This document shows, in pieces, positions 34,753-47,915 of a DNA stretch of 64,000 nucleotides. The notes under the pieces are model-generated. The model saw only the letters and a program-made list of their open reading frames with translations, had not been told where the DNA came from and did no database searches. A program made the position numbers and the translations under genes. The stretch lies in contig CM020501.1 in assembly GCA_009823395.1 (NCBI GenBank), positions 28,942,361-29,006,360 of the forward strand. The letters run 5' to 3'. Source of the stretch: Thamnaconus septentrionalis. Lineage: Eukaryota > Chordata > Actinopteri > Tetraodontiformes > Monacanthidae. Each line of letters starts with the position of its first letter. Positions within the stretch are counted from its first letter, which is position 1.

Positions 34753-34813
34753 TCACATTAAAATGAGCACGAGCATGAGCTAATGTGTGGTGTGTCACTG
34801 CGATCCACAGGTA
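34753..34813 (+). repeat. 61-bp direct repeat, right copy
   Basis: It matches 33194-33254 at 60 of 61 positions. With the insertion removed, one copy would join the left flank ending GCGCAGC to the right flank starting ACCAAAATACC. Confidence 0.92.
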
Positions 34814-36162
34814 ACCAAAATACCTCCTTACACAGTGCTTCCTAACCTGTCTAACCCTGGCTGTTGGCCCAGATTTGACGCCGGCAACATCATGAAGAGC
34901 CACTTGAAAAGCCTCATAAAAATGTTACAGCCAGTATTTAAAATCTAATCGTTCAAAGAACAAAGAACAAAAATCCATTCTGCATTATAACGACACCTTG
35001 TTCATAATAAAGTGGTTTGGCAACAATTTAAATGCAAGAAGGCATCAAGGAACTCCGACCGGTTCTGACGGCAGAGGCGGCACACTGGGAGCAAGTGGCG
35101 ATTGGTTGTTGACCGCGGTTATGAAAGACCATGATTGGACGCAGTCAGATCTTTTTTAGGGACATGACGAGGTACAACATGCCACAATTCTGGATTCGGG
35201 ATCCTGAGAGCCCACTGGGCCATGATGCTGCAATAGCTAGCCTCAAGTTGTTAGCCTACAGGCTAATCCCAAGCACGGGACGTCGGGGAATTTGCAGATT
35301 GTTCATTCGTTGCCACGCCGCTCCTTCATACCCCCACTTGTCAAGTGAAATCCATCAATCAATCCATGAGATGTTAATCACAAATCCCGCCGGTGATATG
35401 AAGACAGTGATGGCACGGAAATCACAAGCTAAACGCCAACAACTGAAGCTGTTGCCCAAATCCAAAAGCAAGAAGCACACGTGATGTCCCAGGAAAACTC
35501 GTGAAATGACAGTGGGCCCACAACAAATTGGGCCGTTTGCTGGCCGAACCTTTATAAAACCTGTCTCACTGCCTCAAATCCCTCTTATTTCCTAACGTGA
35601 GCTCAACACTTGTTTCAATTTTTTAGCAATTGGACCCTAAAGGCACGGATATGTTTACAGATATGTGTTCCCTGTCTCTGTCTGCTGTCTGGGTACCGAG
35701 CACTGCCACTGAAATGTTACACACTGCCATTAAAAAAAACCCTCACGTTCACGACCTCCCGCGTGCCACTGCACGTCCGTCAAGACGGAGGAGAGGGAGC
35801 CACAGAGATACGAACCCAATCCCCGGCTGTGGGGCTCGCAGGTTATGCTGGGTGACATTTTAATCGCAAATGCACTTCCTTAAAATATTAACTGCCTCCT
35901 CTGGAGCGGGGAAGAGACTGCTCTGCTCGGGTTTGCTCTGAAGCGACGGCAGTGTGAGAAAAAGGAAGGGGGGGGATGCAAAAAAAAAAAACGGAATGGG
36001 CGTAGTTTGTTTGTGTTCCGTTGCGGTGCCTCGACATCGGCGCACAAGAAGCGTTTTGGATTGCGATATCAGTCGTCACTCCGGAGTCCATCTGCGGTTT
36101 CCATGGTGAGAGCTGTGAGAAGCAGAGCCTCACTCACTCACTCACAGACACACAATCAAAGA

Positions 36163-36218
<56 letters not shown>

Positions 36219-39200
36219 CACAGGGACTTGTCAGGTTCCATGAATATTTTCCTCTGCACTCAGGCTGCCACGACAGGACACGGAGGAGGAACACACATCG
36301 TCCAGCAGGCGGGGAGACGAGCGAACACAGGAAAGAGAGCGAGAAAAAAGAACATAAAATAAAACAAAACAAAACACATGACCGCTGATTCGGATTTCGT
36401 TTCCACGCACATCAAAACACATTAAATTCCCACAGGCCCAGAAACAAGCCATCATGAAAAAAAAGGAACTAAAAACAGCTTTTCAACGGCGTCCCAAGAG
36501 GTTTTACCCCGATGTGACATTGTTGTCACTGTAAGCCGTCTGAGCGAAGAAGAAGAAAAAAAACATGAACAATGAGATTTGTCCGTGTTGGCGCGCCGGG
36601 AATTTTCCAACGGGCCGGGAAATCCGATCAGCGGCCGCAAAGTGGTCGACCCGCTATCCTCCCCCCGCCTTTGCCGCGGCGAATGAGATCTGCGCTCATT
36701 ACTTTCTAAAAGCCAGCGGTGGTTGCAGTGGTGGTCAGCGTAAATCCGGGTACCGAGGTGGAGCCTCATCAGCGCCGCCGTCTGATGCTGTCAGACTACT
36801 TATCGTAGGCCGCCGAGCTCGGCTACGTGGCAGATCGAGGTTACCTCGACCTTGGAGCTCGTTTGACGGGAGAGCCAAAAGCAAAAGAATAAAAGCTTCG
36901 ACCTAACCTCCTCTTTGAGGTACTTTTTTTTTAGCCTCATCATTTTTTGGAGACATCAGAAACTATGGTGTTTCACTCATTTCAATTGAGCAAATTACTG
37001 TTGTTTCGCCTGAATATGTTCCATCACTTTCCCTGAGATAAAGCAATTTATTAACTTCTTTATTAGCTCATCTGTGCATTAAGTAAATGTCTGACATTCA
37101 AGAGTTATTTTCTCTGGCAGCCAGTGAAAGATCATCATGTATTTTAATCACACAGATGCATTGAAGGATATCCTTTGTCCAATGAGACCCGGTATCCAAT
37201 TTCACCGCGCTTTACCTGAAACACGATCTAATCTGTACCGCACCGGGAGGCCAACTATTGGAATCGGGGCCACTTTGGAACAATGGAGTTTGAAGCCGGC
37301 AACAACAATAACGCTGTCGTTCTTTCGAAACAAAGTGTTGGGCAGCCGAGTAAGACACCTGTTCCCAATCCAGCGGTCTGCAAATGAGGCGCGGCAAGAA
37401 TCAAAACGCTTGCCAAAATTAACGGCGCCTTGCATCCAAAGACTCCTTGAAGGTTCCGCCTGTTCCTGCGCAGTCACGGCCGTCCGAGAAAGCTCAACTG
37501 AAGCACAGTGGAAGCGGCGGGCCGGCCAATCCCCCTGTGAGCACGGCTGATATATACAGCATTCATTTTGAGCCTTAATCTACAAATTGCTTACGTTGCT
37601 CCCGCACATCCAGCGGCGCTCGCCGCCGCTGTGATTGATGGCGAGTGGCCGGTTCCAGGAACAGCAGACTGGGCGAAGTCTTCCGGACCTCCAGATGAAG
37701 CCTTGGAATTTGTTGTGTATACCTTTTACACAGGCGTATACCGCGCAAGTGGATCTAATTGCGTTAGCTTGCGCGAGGGGTCCTGCAAGGACGGGAAAGC
37801 TTGCTTACTCCCAGTAATCCAGGCAGACGGCTCATAAGAATTTTCTTTTAAACACTAAGTGCATTTTTCTTTTGCTTGCCTACATTCATTCTCGTGCGGC
37901 CCCGTTGCCATGGTTGCAATAAATAAAAAAATAAAAAAATAGCAGGGTCTCGGGAATACTTCACACGCAGCGCGGCTGATTTTCGGGTTCTGGAATTAAA
38001 CGCGGTGATGGTAACGTTCACAAAAAAATATGTCAGAAGCATCTGAGTGCGCAACATTTATTTCCACTTCTCCTCGTCCTTCTTCTTCTACCGATTCCAA
38101 CGTCGGGCCGGAAGAAGGGGAGAGAGCCGGCATCTCCAATAATGCGGCGAGACAAGTGTATGGCGAAGACAGCCACGGGGGAGAAAACAGGGATTTGCTG
38201 GTTAATTCGCCTTTGTGCACAGAGTTAAATTAGCTGGAAAAGCGCGCCACATGTCATAGGTGTGACGGCTGCAGAATTCCTGCACGCTGGGAAGGGAGCC
38301 TCACTTGGGCTGGGGCGTGTCACAAAAGAGCCGACTGTGGAGCTGGGCGCAAGGCTTTGAGAGGTTGCGCGCAAAAAAGTGTGAAAGCTGGCTGCACTGG
38401 GGGTTCTTTTTTTGTTTAAAAGTACTCTTTGTGATTCATTGGAGAAAATGGCGTGCTGTCATTTGCACAGCGGCCCCAGCTGGCCTGGCATGGTGCTTTG
38501 TAACTTTGGTCGGCTGACCGGCACCTTCTTGTAAGAAAACTGTTCCCTTCCCACTGAAAGCATGAAGAAACTAGCTAGCCAGTTCTCTCTGCCCGTGGGC
38601 TGATTAATTATAAGCTTATTAGCAAGCTAATCAGTTAGCTAATTAGTCTCTGTCATTTTGCCAAATACATTGGGGACTACTTGCACTTTCACATCACAAA
38701 TGCACAAAAAAAAATTCTTTGGGGTCTTTTTTTATTGATTCATCGATGCATAACGTGTGTTGTTTCCTCAGCGTGAGCTAAAAACTCCTGAGTCAGAGTG
38801 AGCACTTGGCCAAGTCACAGAGTTGGGGAAGGCGTTGGGTAGCATCCACAAAAAAGTCACAAGAAAACACTTACGTGGAAAGCATTTTTTGAGGGTAACC
38901 TCTTTGATAATGAACAAGCTAAAATTTATACTCCTCCCCCCCACATTAGTTACTTTAAAAGAGCTGCTGATCTTCTGTTTAATCCATTAGGGTAAAAATA
39001 CTGTTTTGGCATCCTGCCGGGTACACCCCCGCTTTATTTCCCTCTACTCGGTGGCAGGGACAGACTGGAACGGTAAGCGTGGTGGATACCCTTGCCTTGT
39101 TCTTCTCCCTTTTTCTCTTTTTTTATGAAATAATGAGTCAGGCAGCAGTTGGTTGGGGCCTGGGGACACACATTTAGCGAGGCAGAGACAGCTTGGGTTA

Positions 39201-39620
39201 CTGAAATCAATCTGTTTATCCGCATTGCTAACCCAGTAACACTAACGCTCTGCGAGATAGGAAAGTTGCTTTTTCTTCTTTTTTTTTTATAGCCTCTAAC
39301 ACTATTATCAAGCTGTTCAGACGACATAACTCTGCAAGAGCCTGGTACTGCGAGGGGATAAACATTTCAACAAAATGACAAAAAAGCTGCTGGATTTCTC
39401 ATTCAATTTAAAAACAAAAACAAAAAAAAGGAGAGAGTTAAAGAATGTGATGATCTTTCAAATCGTGTGTTTATAAGCGGGATGGAAAAAAAAAAAATCA
39501 AGGCCAGGGAAGGGATATAAAATCTGAGAATTATGCAAAGCCTGTTTATCACCTCCACATCTCCATGAGTGTTTTCAATCTAATTCTGAACAAATCCTTC
39601 ATTTTTGCTCAAATGAATAG
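34814..39620. other. Non-coding stretch, no gene recognised
   Basis: No exon, RNA gene or element could be supported. A 117-residue open frame at 35131-35484 has no recognisable features. The segment includes the (CA)n array at 36165-36216, an A run at 35979-35990 and TTAGC/CTAAT-rich sequence around 38590-38650. Confidence 0.5.
36165..36216. repeat. (CA)n microsatellite
   Basis: About 26 uninterrupted CA units, preceded by CTCACTCACTCA-type sequence. Confidence 0.97.
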
Positions 39621-39624
39621 TGCC

Positions 39625-39840
39625 ACTCTCCAGTTCGTAAGTCTGCCGGCAATTCACTAATTGGATACGTGCGCAGTAAGATGAAATATTAATTTCTGGG
39701 ATTGACTCACTTGTGTCCTACACTCTGTAAATACAGCCCAGGCTCATTTTGCCGAGACAGGCTGGCAATTCCGATGTAATCCAGGGATTATGTCATTAAT
39801 TACATAAACAGCCGCCCTGCCAACAATGGTATGCGCCGTG
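39625..39840. promoter_or_regulatory. Candidate conserved non-coding element
   Basis: This island lacks simple repeats and is packed with homeodomain-type sites: an ATTAAT at 39688, GGATTA at 39785-39790 (an OTX/bicoid-type site), and a near-palindrome TATGTCATTAATTACATA at 39789-39806 centred on TTAAT. Such composition is typical of deeply conserved developmental enhancers, but conservation cannot be seen from one sequence, so this is a guess from texture. Confidence 0.2.
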
Positions 39841-42800
39841 TTGGTTGTATGTACCAATGACATCTGGGATGGGATCTGCTCTAAGTCCAAAGTGTTGACG
39901 TGATTTGTGGCGTAAAAAGCCGGAAATGTACGAGAGCGATCAATGTCAAGCTTGCAACATTGATCATTTGGCCACAACAAGCAAACCGACGGGAGCTGTT
40001 AAGTTGCACTGCGTCGGTGCGGAGCAGTGACTGTTCCAGGCGACAGCCAACTCTGAGCGTTTCCTCTTTTGCCGCGATCAAATTTTATTTTTAAAGGTCT
40101 CGTAAAGGCGCGTGGGGCCTCCTCCAGCGATGGCCGGCGATTTGCTCAAAATGCAAACGTGGCTGGGCCGAGCGACACTAACAACGCTCTAACATTTATG
40201 GTAGGTCATCAAATATTTAATGAGAACAAAGATGCATATTAGATGTACAGCTTTTGGCACTTAAGTCCACGCTGGCTGCCTGCTGACTCACACGCCGCTG
40301 AACTGAGTGGGTGAAGTAGTAAAAAGAGGGAAAAAAACAAAAACAAAGTCTTTTTTTTTTTTTCAAACACAATGGTCTTGAAATCCTTCAGGAGCCATGT
40401 TTCAATTATTTCATCTGCTTCTGGATCCACCATCGACGGACCTAACAGGGATGAACCTCCTGTGGGCGCACATTGAAAATTAGCATAACGGCACCCGGCG
40501 CCGCTGCCAGCGAGAATCCATGAATGTCAAGTCGACTACCTCTTCATCTACTTCAAACCGTGAAGGAGCTCACACGCCCACAAGAGTTAAATTCCTGCTG
40601 ACAAAAGGATTTATCAGAGGAGGCAGCACCGTGAGGGATACACCCGACCAACAATATGATCTTTAGCCCATGCGCTTTTCTCTTCCCCGGGCCTAAATTG
40701 TATCACCACTGCACTCAGAAACTGGTCAGCACCATCACAACAACAACAACAACAAACAACGCCGAGATTTCTTTCTTTAAGCTGCTGGCCCCAGCGTGAG
40801 GTAAGCGCAGAGGCGGCGATGGCCGCAGTCACGCCGAGAAAGAACCATCTGTTTCACGTCCATCTTCGCTTACCCCCCTTGGGACTGGCAATCGGGACGC
40901 TATAATAAGATACTGTCTTCATCTGACAGCGGGGATGTTTTCACCGCTGCTTGCCTTGGGGTGGACAGCGTCGCTCTTGCGCATGGAAATGTTCAGCATC
41001 ATCAATTCTTCAAAGATCTCGCAAAAAGTTGGGGATTGGTTGGCAGTGGTTGTGTTTGCCGTTGCTCAAGTTTATCCACTTTGTTTCCATCGTCGCATCG
41101 TCAAGCTTTTCATGCGTGCCTTGTGGCTAGAGAACACCATGTCTCGCTTTTTTTTTTATTGGTCCCAAAAGGATAAACCTCCTCATGGCCATGGAGGTAT
41201 CTGACTGTGGGTTGCTGAGTGAGGCAGTCTTGAAAGGATCTCCAATGTACCTTGTTCTTTCCACTAACAGTTGCTGCTGCAAAAAAACGGCGTCCATCAT
41301 TGAGAAGCCTTAACCCATTTTCTGGGCCACCCACACACATTTGCGGAAATAATGGCATTAACCTGATGGTGGCGGAAAACCGCTGAATGAACATGCCGAA
41401 CTGCAGAACATGCAGAAATACCCCGTGATTACGGCCGTAGAACGGTAATTGCGCCGCGGCTCTGCCCATTACACGGCTGAAAGTTGCCATTAACACAGGC
41501 TATAAAACCTTTATCGGCCGTTTGACAACCCATTCACCACGTCTCATTCAGTAGGGCTGATCACATCGGGGCTTCGCACGCGGACGATGGAAATCAATGT
41601 CAAGACCTTTTCTGAAGAACAAACTCTGAATTGTCTTTATCGTGGGTTTGCTTCGGGAAAAGACGCACGGCCGAGCCGTCTTCTCGAACCCGCACATTGG
41701 GGGCGACAGTGGCCAAGTCCTGAAAGTCATGTGGCCTGGGCGAAAAGAAAGATCAGCTTGGCAGATGACAAAACAGTGCTTGTGGAGGCCCCACTCTGCT
41801 TGAGAGATTTACTGATAACCCTCGGGACACGACTTCCCTTGAGACTCCCAGACACCAACAAGAAGTCGGCAGGTTGATACTCGAGAGGGTGACAGTGAGT
41901 GTGTCAGCGGTCCCCTCCTGGCAGCGCCGTTATTTTGGAGGGGTAGGGAGGGTTGGCGGCATGAAAGGAAATTCTTGTTTTTGGGTGCATGGCTGCCGCT
42001 CAACATCCATATTTACTGACATATCAAAGCTTTTTTTCATGAGGACTAGAGCTGAAAGGACGGGACTAATGGAACCCAGAGAGCAAAGTCTCCGTCTTCT
42101 CCAGACATCATCTATTTACTCTACCTTCCGGGTTTAAACGTGCTGGCAAAAGATGCGCTCTTTGATTAGGTGTCAAACATTAAAATAACCCTTAACCCTA
42201 CATTTTTAATCACTTCTTATTATTCATTGACTTGAAAGAGTGAGATGGGTACAAAGAGAAATGGAGAACATGGCAAGACAACCACTTTCTCTGATCAAGA
42301 GGGTACTGGGCACGTAACCAAAGACATATAGCACTATACCAGGCCAGCTGGGAGCGCTGTTTCAAGGGCAAGGTTGCCATTGTCCCCGGTTAGAAGTCTA
42401 TTTACTGTAAAACTGATTGACAAAAGTTTCACTTTATGGTAGAATAAATGCTACTTGATGGCACTACACTACAGAAATCGACTGACACTCTGCCAGTCTG
42501 ATTCCTTTAAATAATTACTGCCCACTCAGTTTGCCGACCCGACCGATACTGATTGGTATTGGTATCTCTTCATGTATGCTGAACACGGCGATCTCCGCCC
42601 CGAGACCTTCTGAATTGATTCTCATTCAGAAAACCACACCTCAAATCCACTGTGAATCTTTTTTGATGCATGGGAACTGGCGTTGTACCGGATGTTTCTC
42701 ACTGGCAACCAAAAAGGGGGAACAAAAAAAAAATCTTCAAAGGGATTTCTGACGTTTTGTTTATTTTCAGCCCTATTAGTAGCAAAAGTCGGTATGAGTC

Positions 42801-43211
42801 ATAAATATTATCCGTGCTAGGCAGGTGTAAGGCAACAGCTGCCCTCCCTCTGACACTTTGCACCACAGGTCTGGGGATGTTTTTCTTTTTCTTTTTTTTT
42901 TTCCCTCTCTCTTTTCTTTCTCTCCCTCGAAGCCCCTGCAGCCCTGCAGTTTTAACACGGCGCCGGCGAATAACAAGCCTCGTGAACGCTCGGCTGAGTT
43001 GGCAGGAGCAAGAGACAGGGGAATCATCTAAGACCAAGAGAGCCCACGGGGTATTAGGGAGAAAGAGTCGAAGCGAATACGTTTCCTCAGCAAAACCAAT
43101 TAGCAAATGACTCCCCGCACCCTGCTCCTGGAAGCTGGGGAGGAGGGAGGGAGGGGAAAAGAGAGAAAAGAGTGATATAAAGGGAATGAGAAGTGTTAAC
43201 ACAGCAACCTG

Positions 43212-43213
<2 letters not shown>

Positions 43214-43250
<37 letters not shown>
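43214..43250. repeat. (GT)n microsatellite
   Basis: About 18 uninterrupted GT units. Confidence 0.97.
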
Positions 43251-43255
<5 letters not shown>

Positions 43256-46200
43256 TGATCGACAGACTTTCAAGTGTATGAAGCAACCGTTTCGGATGGT
43301 GTGTGTCTCTTTGCGCTGCAGCCCGTTTCCTTCCCACCTTGACACATCAGACACTGAGTCACAACATTCAAATTAGCCTCCGCCCCTCGGCGCCGATGCC
43401 CTCAGACAGCCGCTTATATAATGGGTTGCCTTCTCCGGCGACCCAATTTGCTCCAGGTGCAATGCAAGGGGGCCATCTGCATGTTGGGAAGGGCTCTCTT
43501 TCCAAAAACTTTATTGGCAAAAAAATGAAGAAAAAAAAAAGAAGAATAAATTGATGCTGCTTTTTGTGGCAACCCACATTGAAGTAGTAGAACTCTGAAC
43601 TTCAATTTGGTGCCACCACTGGTGAGGAGGGGTAATGCATTACTTCCGGCAACCCAAAAACAAGTCCAGTCTGACGCTTGAAAGCTTTCTTGTCCAGTCA
43701 CTGACATGACTGAACTACCAACATCTCCTTGGATTCATCACTACTACACCACCACCACCCCCACCAATAACAACAACCTGTTTGATGGTACGGATCTGTC
43801 TCTGTCCTGGGAGGGATCGCCCAGTGCCCTTCCTGACATCACAACGGAGAAACTAAAGAGGCGAGGGCTGCGGACAATTATCATTCAGCTGGGCCGGACC
43901 TTTGAGACGCATCAATAATCCGACCTCAGCTCTGCCGCCGAGTCAATTCTACAAGAGGGCAGGTGATTAAATGCGCCCTGAGATCCATCAGACACCTCAA
44001 CACTCCCTGTTCCCACAATGACACGCAAAGACTTGGGGAGCCGAGCTGAGGAGCTGCTGCATTTCAGAACGAGCCTGTCAAGCTTTCCCCCGGTGGAGAG
44101 TGAAGCCCAGAGAGTTTCCCCCCCTTCCACATGAGCTGACTGACAGGCATGTCGGCAATCAAATATGCAGGGAAAGGGGGGGCTCTGCACCTGTACCTCT
44201 GTAAAGAACAGACAGCACCTGGGGAAGAGGAGGGAAAAAAATCTGGATTTTTTTTTTTTTCTAGATAGAATGTGGAGGCGAGGAGGATTTCCACACACAT
44301 ACACACACACAGAGTAATATCCGCCCGCACACGCTAGCAGTCCCCCCCCCCCCGGCCACGCCATATGGCGCCCAAGGCGGCTGTCTCCGGGCCCCGTCGA
44401 TGATTTACGCAACAGGTACTGTCAATGCCTGCCACCCGATTGGCTGGGAAAACATTCTCTCGCTGCGCGGGGAACCTATTAGGCAACGCCGGCCGCGCTT
44501 TTATTGATTACCGTGCCAACTGTTGCGGCGGCGAGGGAGCTAGTTAGCCAGGTCGCTATGCCCTCTGTTTGTCCCCGCGCGCTGCTGCGTTTGCCGGCGA
44601 TACATTTATTTTTTCCCCACAAGTGCTTCAGGAAACAAGAGCCATTACCGCTGGAGGAGAGTTGCGAGGGACAAAAATGACAAAAGGGGGCTAATAAAAC
44701 GGAGCTAACCCGCCCTGACCTTTCATTTTCCAACCGAAACGCCTCTGTGCTGCCTGTGTGACGCCATCGCAATGGCCCTGAAGACTCGGCGGTCTGGGTC
44801 GACTCGGCAAGGTGACGGTAGCGCTGTTTTGTTAGCCAGAATATCAGCTGACGCCTGCTAGCCGGGGCTACAAATCGTGTGTTCAAATCTTCTGACTCCA
44901 ATTTCTTGTTCAGCTCTCCATCTCACATGAACAGTGTCAACTCGCTGAACTTATGCAGGCTAACATGTGTTACCGAGTGGACACCGTGGCTAAACGCATG
45001 TTGGGTTTTCAAGTTAAAGTTCCATAGCTCGCATAAATGCCCACTGGGTGTAATTTTTTCCAACTGCGTAACTCCAGAGTGGTCACATGAATACTCTGGT
45101 TTGAACCGGTTGGCTGATGTCTCTTTGGTCAATAGTCCTCAGAATCGTTGAGAGCTTCAATAACAGAGAGCAGATTACCCATCAAGAGGTTCCAGAAAGA
45201 AATTTTACATCAACAATAGTAAAATAATAATAATGATAATAATGATAAAATGTTCATTTAGGGATAACAATACATGCAATAAAAGCTTTAAAGACAAACT
45301 AGAATCTTTTTTGTTATGAACAAAAATCAGCTGGAGGAGAAGAGACGTGAGTCACGCAAAAACAGAAGAAAACAAAAGAAAAAGTCCCATCCCTCTGTTG
45401 TTGTTGTTATCCAGCTCAGCGTGCATATCAAAATAGTGGCAACACATGCAACTCCGATGCAATGTCGCATCTTGTTAATTCACACTAGATGATAGTGACC
45501 CCTTTTTTTTGTGTGTGTGTGTGTTACCCCCAGCAGCTGTTCTTTTACGTCTTTTTGCAAATTCTTCGCAGCTTCCTCTTCACACTTTTTTTCCCCCTCC
45601 ATATTTTTTTAAACAGCTTCGACTGACACTCGAAACGTGAGGTTAATTGCGGTGTCTATCGCTCTGAGCTTTTGTGCAGAGAATTATAAAACCCCTATTC
45701 CACTGAGAGTCAGAAAGTGCAAACTCATTCGACCACAGATTGCTTTTAAAAACAAGCAAATAAATAAAATAGAAACCCGTGGAAACGGCGCTCCACTTAG
45801 CATCGCTGAAGCAAAAACAAGATTTCTCCGGACGGGATTCTCCCCTGATTTTCTCGCCAAATAAGCAGCAGCGGTGCTCGGTAATGATTTTTCAGCGGGT
45901 CTATGATGAAAGTCTATTACTGGCCGAGCTGTTAGTTAGTTCGGTAAATACGCAGATCTGCAGATTTACTGGTCGTCCTGTCGTTATGCAGCGGGAGTTT
46001 CAGGGAACACTGCCGCAGGCCGAGGGAGGTGAACTACAGGGCTGTGCGGAATAACCGAAATCCTGGCTTCTAGCGGCGGCTCAGGGGTTTAGAGGGCTCG
46101 TCTGACATCCGGGGAAAAAAAAAAAAAAGTTGGATTCCAGCGCGTGAGTCGAATGTTGACTGCAGGCTTTTGCAAGCAAAGAGGTATTTGGACGTCGTAT

Positions 46201-46289
46201 GTGAAAACACTTCCAGTCTTTGGATAAACTGGCAAAAAAGTACTTCTTAAAAAAGACTGAAATTCAGCTGTGCTCACTCTGAAGTTATC

Positions 46290-46313
46290 TGCTGCTGCTG
46301 CTGCTGCTGCTGC
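46290..46313. repeat. (CTG)8 trinucleotide repeat
   Basis: Eight perfect CTG units. A 94-residue open frame crosses it as a polyalanine run, but nothing around the run supports a gene. Confidence 0.95.
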
Positions 46314-47370
46314 CTCCAGGACCGGAAACACTGCAGTTGGTCCCAATGAATATGAGATCTGCCGCGCCTCTTTCAGAGCAACATTCAGCCCTGACATCAT
46401 CGCCAGCTCGTCAGAGTTCAAGTACATTGAATCAAGTACAATCAGTCCAGGTGGTGGAGTCTCACAACCAAAGCTAACATTAAACGCAAGGTTGGGACTT
46501 TCTTATCAACAACACGCACGGCCCGCATGTTGTGTGACCGCAGGAAGCTTCTAATGGAACCTTTTAGCAGACAATAACCCCTCTCTGAAAGTTCTACGTA
46601 CTGGGAAGGAAAAGCACCTTAATGGCGCAACTCGTAATGAGAAGAGGTCGACTGCTGGGACCGCCGTGCAGTCGCCCGTGCCTTTCGATCGAATGAAGGC
46701 AATTTGTTTCCAGAGCAATATTTTCCCCCCGGCATGACTTACCTGCTAACGCCTCTGCGCCAAAAATAAAAGACCTCCGACAAAGGATAAAAGACTAGAG
46801 ACAGCAGTAAACGCTCGGCTGATGGCTTTCATAACCTTCAATAAAGAGCTCTGCTTGCTTGATGTGGGGGTCTTAGGGTTGAAGTGGCCTTGGCCTTGCT
46901 CCGCCACGAGCCCACAATGTTCACTGAGACAATGAAAAAAAAAAACAAATCTGAGAATTTCACAGGAAATGTTTTTTCATTGGGATTTATTTTTCCTTTC
47001 TGAACGGATAATACCAATAACGATAACGGCGACACCTGCGTATCAGGTTAGCGGCGGCGAGGCAAGAAAGTAGGTTGCGTTTGCGTAACAGTATGGAACA
47101 AAGCCCATATCATCTCCATTGTCTGATTTAAGCTCTGATAGCATCATCCCCGCCATGGCCTATATTTGGAGTTCATCATTTCCCAGCTGTGCTACATCAT
47201 CCTTTACTCCCCCCTCCCCTCAGCCCGGCCTCCTGTTATTTCTTTTTCTTTCTCTTCTTTTTTAGTTTCCAGAGGACACGATGATTCATAATCTAATTCA
47301 CCAGTTTGGGGTATTTGCGCTGAAAAACAAAAAAAAAAAGAAGGGGATAGGGTGAGCCGAGGTAGGAGAC

Positions 47371-47390
47371 GGGGACGGGGAGGGCGAGGG
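47371..47390 (+). other. G-quadruplex motif in a purine-rich tract
   Basis: GGGG-AC-GGGG-A-GGG-CGA-GGG fits the four-run G-quadruplex pattern with loops of 1-3 bases. It lies in a purine-rich stretch of about 130 bases. Confidence 0.6.
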
Positions 47391-47869
47391 ATGAATGGGA
47401 ATGATGCGGAGGAAAGAGGGGAAAGGAGATAAAAGGGAAGCAAGGAAGAGGGAGGGGTAGGAGGGGGGACTTGGGGTCTATATTTAGTCTCCAGCTGCGT
47501 GAGTCATCCGGAGCGGCGAGGGGAAACGCGCCGTCGCCGTTTTGTGACACACATTGATCGCTTTGAAGATCCTCTCTCACGAAATGCGTTCGACCGGGGT
47601 CGGCCCGTCTGTTCTGCTGTTGGTTTTAGCTGAGAAAAGCTCCGTGGAAAATGATTCTTAATTGAGTCGGCATTTGATCTCGGGGTGTTCCGCGTGCGTC
47701 GAAGGCACATTTTTTTTTTTGGCGGCTTAGCAGTGAACGCCACTCTTTGTGTCGGCGGGGAGCCGGGTGCACGCTAGGGTCTCCATGTTGCTGGTTTTAA
47801 TCCACCTCTAAGCCAAGTCTACGTGTTAAACCCGCACCACCCGCTAACGTGGTACGTTGATCTTTGCAG

Positions 47870-47915
47870 AAAGCCAAACGACAAATGCTGGAGAAGGACC
47901 TCCAGCTGGCTCCTG
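47870..47915 (+). CDS. Possible 46-bp exon on the plus strand (unidentified)
   Basis: The acceptor GATCTTTGCAG precedes a 46-bp interval ending CCTG before the donor GTGAGC. In the first frame it reads KAKRQMLEKDLQLAP, a charged helix-like peptide. The other two frames are also open, so openness carries no weight. The pyrimidine tract is short. I do not recognise the gene and no partner exon was found on the plus strand. Confidence 0.17.

Larger units (their letters stand above)
39841..47869. other. Non-coding stretch, no gene recognised
   Basis: No gene is recognised. It contains a (CAA)n patch (40735-40760), the (GT)n array at 43214-43250, a purine-rich stretch at 43138-43172, a 12-base C run near 44342-44354, the (CTG)n run at 46290-46313, and a purine-rich G-quadruplex-prone block at 47340-47475. 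At 42540-42565 ACCGATACTGATTGGTATTGGTATC resembles the CGATACC repeats of the hAT-like element at 10861, but no paired end was found. Confidence 0.5.

Noticed and set aside
33194..34813. 61-bp repeats considered as LTRs of a small retroelement
   Set aside because: No TG...CA ends, no primer-binding site or polypurine tract, and no outer target duplication.
42540..42565. CGATAC/GGTATTGG repeats like those in the 10861 element
   Set aside because: No second terminus or target duplication was found, so an element cannot be defined.
42699..43337. 212-codon minus-strand open frame
   Set aside because: Spans a (GT)n array and an A/T-rich low-complexity stretch. No domain.
46741..46795. Minus-strand interval ending in a strong GTAAGT donor
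   Set aside because: The upstream sequence is T-rich, the possible exon is phenylalanine-rich and unrecognised, and acceptor choice is ambiguous.
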